A stretch of 16,074 nucleotides of DNA. Origin: Bacteroidales bacterium UBA7574. Lineage in GTDB: Bacteria; Bacteroidota; Bacteroidia; Bacteroidales; Paludibacteraceae. The stretch covers positions 1-16,074 of the forward strand of contig DLLA01000176.1 of the NCBI GenBank assembly GCA_002479035.1. Reading direction: 5' to 3'. Positions 14,347 through 16,074 of this stretch are shown here, piece after piece. Position numbers and translations under genes: made by a program. How positions within the stretch are numbered: the stretch's first letter is position 1; every line of letters begins with the position of its first letter. The notes below the pieces were generated by a model that was not told where the DNA came from, did no database searches, and saw only the letters and a list, made by a program, of their open reading frames with translations.

Positions 14347-16008
14347 ATGAAACGTATATCGATAGCAATAATGGCAATCCTGCCGCTCTTCTTGGCAGGG
14401 TGCAAAGACCACATCATCAAAGAGGAGACACTCCCCGAAGGGGCTATCAACTTTGCCTATGAGGTCATCAACGATACGGTTTACAATCTGGACTACTATG
14501 CAGGTTGCACGGTGCGTTTCTACCCCACGGTAGCACTTACCACCGATTGCGATTGGCAAATCAGCGACGGTCGCTCTTTCACAGGAGTGGATACGCTGGT
14601 ATGCAAGTTCCCTGTGGCAGGCAACTTCACGGTTACTGCTACAGCTAATGGCGGTAAGAAGACCAATCCTATTGAGATTGCGGACATACGTCCTATTGTG
14701 CGTATCGTACAGACCGACTCTGTTTGTGTTGTGGATAGTTCGTATATCAGTTTCGATGTCGAGTTGCCGAACCCCGACAATTTGGAGGCTGTATATCAGT
14801 GGACATTCCCCGGTGTGAAAGACGAGGCAGGACAGGAACTCTCTGTCTTCGAGGGACAAGACCCCGGCAAGATACGGTTCACCAAGTCAGGGTCTCAACC
14901 CATCAAACTGCAGGTTCTGCTTGGTGGACGGGCATTGGACCTCGTAACACGCAATGTGCAGGTGGCTCTCAAAGACCCCGCTCCCACATTGTATTATGCC
15001 GTCAAGGAGGGCAACATCATGGCACGTAAACTGACCTCCGTTACAGGGGCGGAACCCTACAATATGGGGGTGGCTTCGGGAGAACATCCGTTCAACCTCT
15101 TGTTTGCAGAGTCATCTCTGTATATCCTGGATGCCGGCAAGCAGTTCAACTATGTCAACGACGAGAATGGCGTATTGGGCGATGGGCAAATCACAGTCAT
15201 GGCAGCGGACGCATCTACTTTTTCCACTGTCATCAGCAACGTGGGTGGTCCTGCTTTCCAAGACCCGTTCTATGGGTGCATTGATGGTGGTAAACTTTAC
15301 TATTCTGACCGCAACACGGGTATCTTCTCCATACCTCTCTCCACGCGTAATCAGGTATGGAGCAAGGATGCTTACCCGTATTTCGTACAGAACGCGCAAC
15401 TTGGCTACTACAGCCGTGGACTTTCCTATGGTGCTATCACGGGCTGCTTCGGCAAGGTGGAAGGCACTTGGTATTGGGCAAAAACATTCAATGGAAACGG
15501 TATCTGGCGTTTTGTGGATGCCGACATTCTGCCAGATGCGAACTCTTACGAGAAAGCCACTGCACCTACGGCAGGTAGCATACTCACTTCTTTCTATACG
15601 AAAGCATTTGTGTACGATGCACAACGCAAAATGTTCTACTTCTCGCTCTACGATATGGCGGCAGGCGTGTATGGGTTGCCTTACGAGAAGGTGATAGATG
15701 CCGACTTTATGAAGTCGTTGGCTTCTGCTTCCGACTTGGCTCCTTATCAGTTGGGCGACATCGCTATCACACCGATTGTGGAAAAAGGCAAAGGCGAAGG
15801 TTCCGATGGCGAATATATCGGTATATGCCAGATGGCTGTGGATGAGGCTACGGGAGATGTCTATTTCGCATATCGTGCAGCCGATAAGACGCAAAGTGGA
15901 TTGTATCGCTACGACGCGGCTTCCAAGACGTTGAGCCTTATCGCCGACACACAGGGGACAGACATCTACGGTGTCGCTATCAACCAGCAGCCTACACAGT
16001 TGTTCTAA
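14347..16008 (+). CDS. PKD-like lipoprotein with C-terminal beta-propeller-like region
   Basis: A 553-residue exported protein with lipoprotein signal MKRISIAIMAILPLFLAGC (Cys19). Two PKD-type modules follow: about 43-112 (CDWQISDGRSFTG then FPVAGNFTVTATA) and about 118-207 (AVYQWTFPGVKD). The rest (215-553) has repeating strand motifs such as LYILDAG, KLYYSDRNTGIFSIPL, WYWAKTFNGNGIWRF, MFYFSLYDMAAGVYGL and VYFAYRAADKTQSGLYRYD, reading like blades of a beta-propeller. Lipoproteins with this PKD-plus-repeat layout are commonly found beside SusC/SusD pairs of the SusD-like_2 type. It probably sits on the cell surface and binds ligand or a partner; no catalytic motif is seen. It begins 15 bases after the previous stop. 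Confidence 0.85.
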   Translation: MKRISIAIMAILPLFLAGCKDHIIKEETLPEGAINFAYEVINDTVYNLDYYAGCTVRFYPTVALTTDCDWQISDGRSFTGVDTLVCKFPVAGNFTVTATANGGKKTNPIEIADIRPIVRIVQTDSVCVVDSSYISFDVELPNPDNLEAVYQWTFPGVKDEAGQELSVFEGQDPGKIRFTKSGSQPIKLQVLLGGRALDLVTRNVQVALKDPAPTLYYAVKEGNIMARKLTSVTGAEPYNMGVASGEHPFNLLFAESSLYILDAGKQFNYVNDENGVLGDGQITVMAADASTFSTVISNVGGPAFQDPFYGCIDGGKLYYSDRNTGIFSIPLSTRNQVWSKDAYPYFVQNAQLGYYSRGLSYGAITGCFGKVEGTWYWAKTFNGNGIWRFVDADILPDANSYEKATAPTAGSILTSFYTKAFVYDAQRKMFYFSLYDMAAGVYGLPYEKVIDADFMKSLASASDLAPYQLGDIAITPIVEKGKGEGSDGEYIGICQMAVDEATGDVYFAYRAADKTQSGLYRYDAASKTLSLIADTQGTDIYGVAINQQPTQLF

Positions 16009-16027
16009 TCAACCAATATAGAATACA

Positions 16028-16074
16028 TTGAAATCGAATAGATTCATATTAATCCTTGTACTGGCGAGTGTAGT
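16028..16074 (+). CDS. start of another exported protein (truncated by window edge)
   Basis: From a TTG at 16028 the frame reads MKSNRFILILVLASV if the TTG is translated as Met: two basic residues followed by a hydrophobic run, a signal-peptide start. An in-frame stop at 16019 excludes any earlier start, and no ATG or GTG lies between. It is 19 bases after the PKD-protein stop on the same strand, so it is probably the next member of the susC operon. Only 15 codons are visible, so the product cannot be named. Confidence 0.55.
   Translation, partial: MKSNRFILILVLASV

Overview
The window looks like a Bacteroidales (gut-type Bacteroidota) chromosome segment of unknown genus. It has SusC/SusD-type outer-membrane genes with lipoprotein partners. 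Four promoters fit the Bacteroidota vegetative pattern (TTTG or CTTG, 20 bp, TAnnTTTG). Shine-Dalgarno sequences are mostly weak or absent. I see no rRNA, tRNA, CRISPR array, integrase or transposase.

Layout. (1) Bases 1-1235 hold the C-terminal part of a Hsp100/Clp ATPase that looks chimeric. The first ~600-650 bases are GC-rich and ClpC-like, as in Clostridia. The remainder is ClpB-like with the base composition of the rest of the window. A mis-join in a metagenome assembly is the simplest explanation. (2) Bases 1544-2389 encode a patatin-like phospholipase with its own promoter. (3) Bases 2520-5997, on the minus strand, hold a fusion of a NagB-like domain with a PIG-L deacetylase, followed by a glycosyltransferase with a family 2 catalytic domain. 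(4) Bases 6243-8031, divergent from (3), hold a BadF/BadG-type amino-sugar kinase followed by the etherase MurQ. (5) Bases 8474-16008 hold SusC, SusD, an unrecognised lipoprotein and a PKD/beta-propeller-like lipoprotein in one direction, with the first codons of another exported protein at the right edge.

How it fits together. Kinase plus MurQ would turn N-acetylmuramic acid into GlcNAc-6-phosphate and D-lactate, which is cell-wall sugar salvage. The divergent NagB-like/PIG-L protein would normally be read as the next step, glucosamine-6-phosphate deaminase. However, several residues essential in E. coli NagB are replaced in it, while the deacetylase motifs are intact. It may therefore be a sugar-phosphate-binding deacetylase or sensor, or may work with the glycosyltransferase on a glycoconjugate. 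The SusC/D locus imports an unknown ligand; no carbohydrate-active enzyme lies within the window to name the substrate.

The regulatory DNA is unusually readable. There are four promoters with the same 20-bp spacing. An 8-2-8 palindrome sits in the susC promoter, two further dyads lie in the divergent kinase/NagB-like region, and several intergenic repeats have an 11-bp period. The strongest items for a second look are the Clp chimera, the NagB-domain catalytic losses and the susC promoter palindrome.
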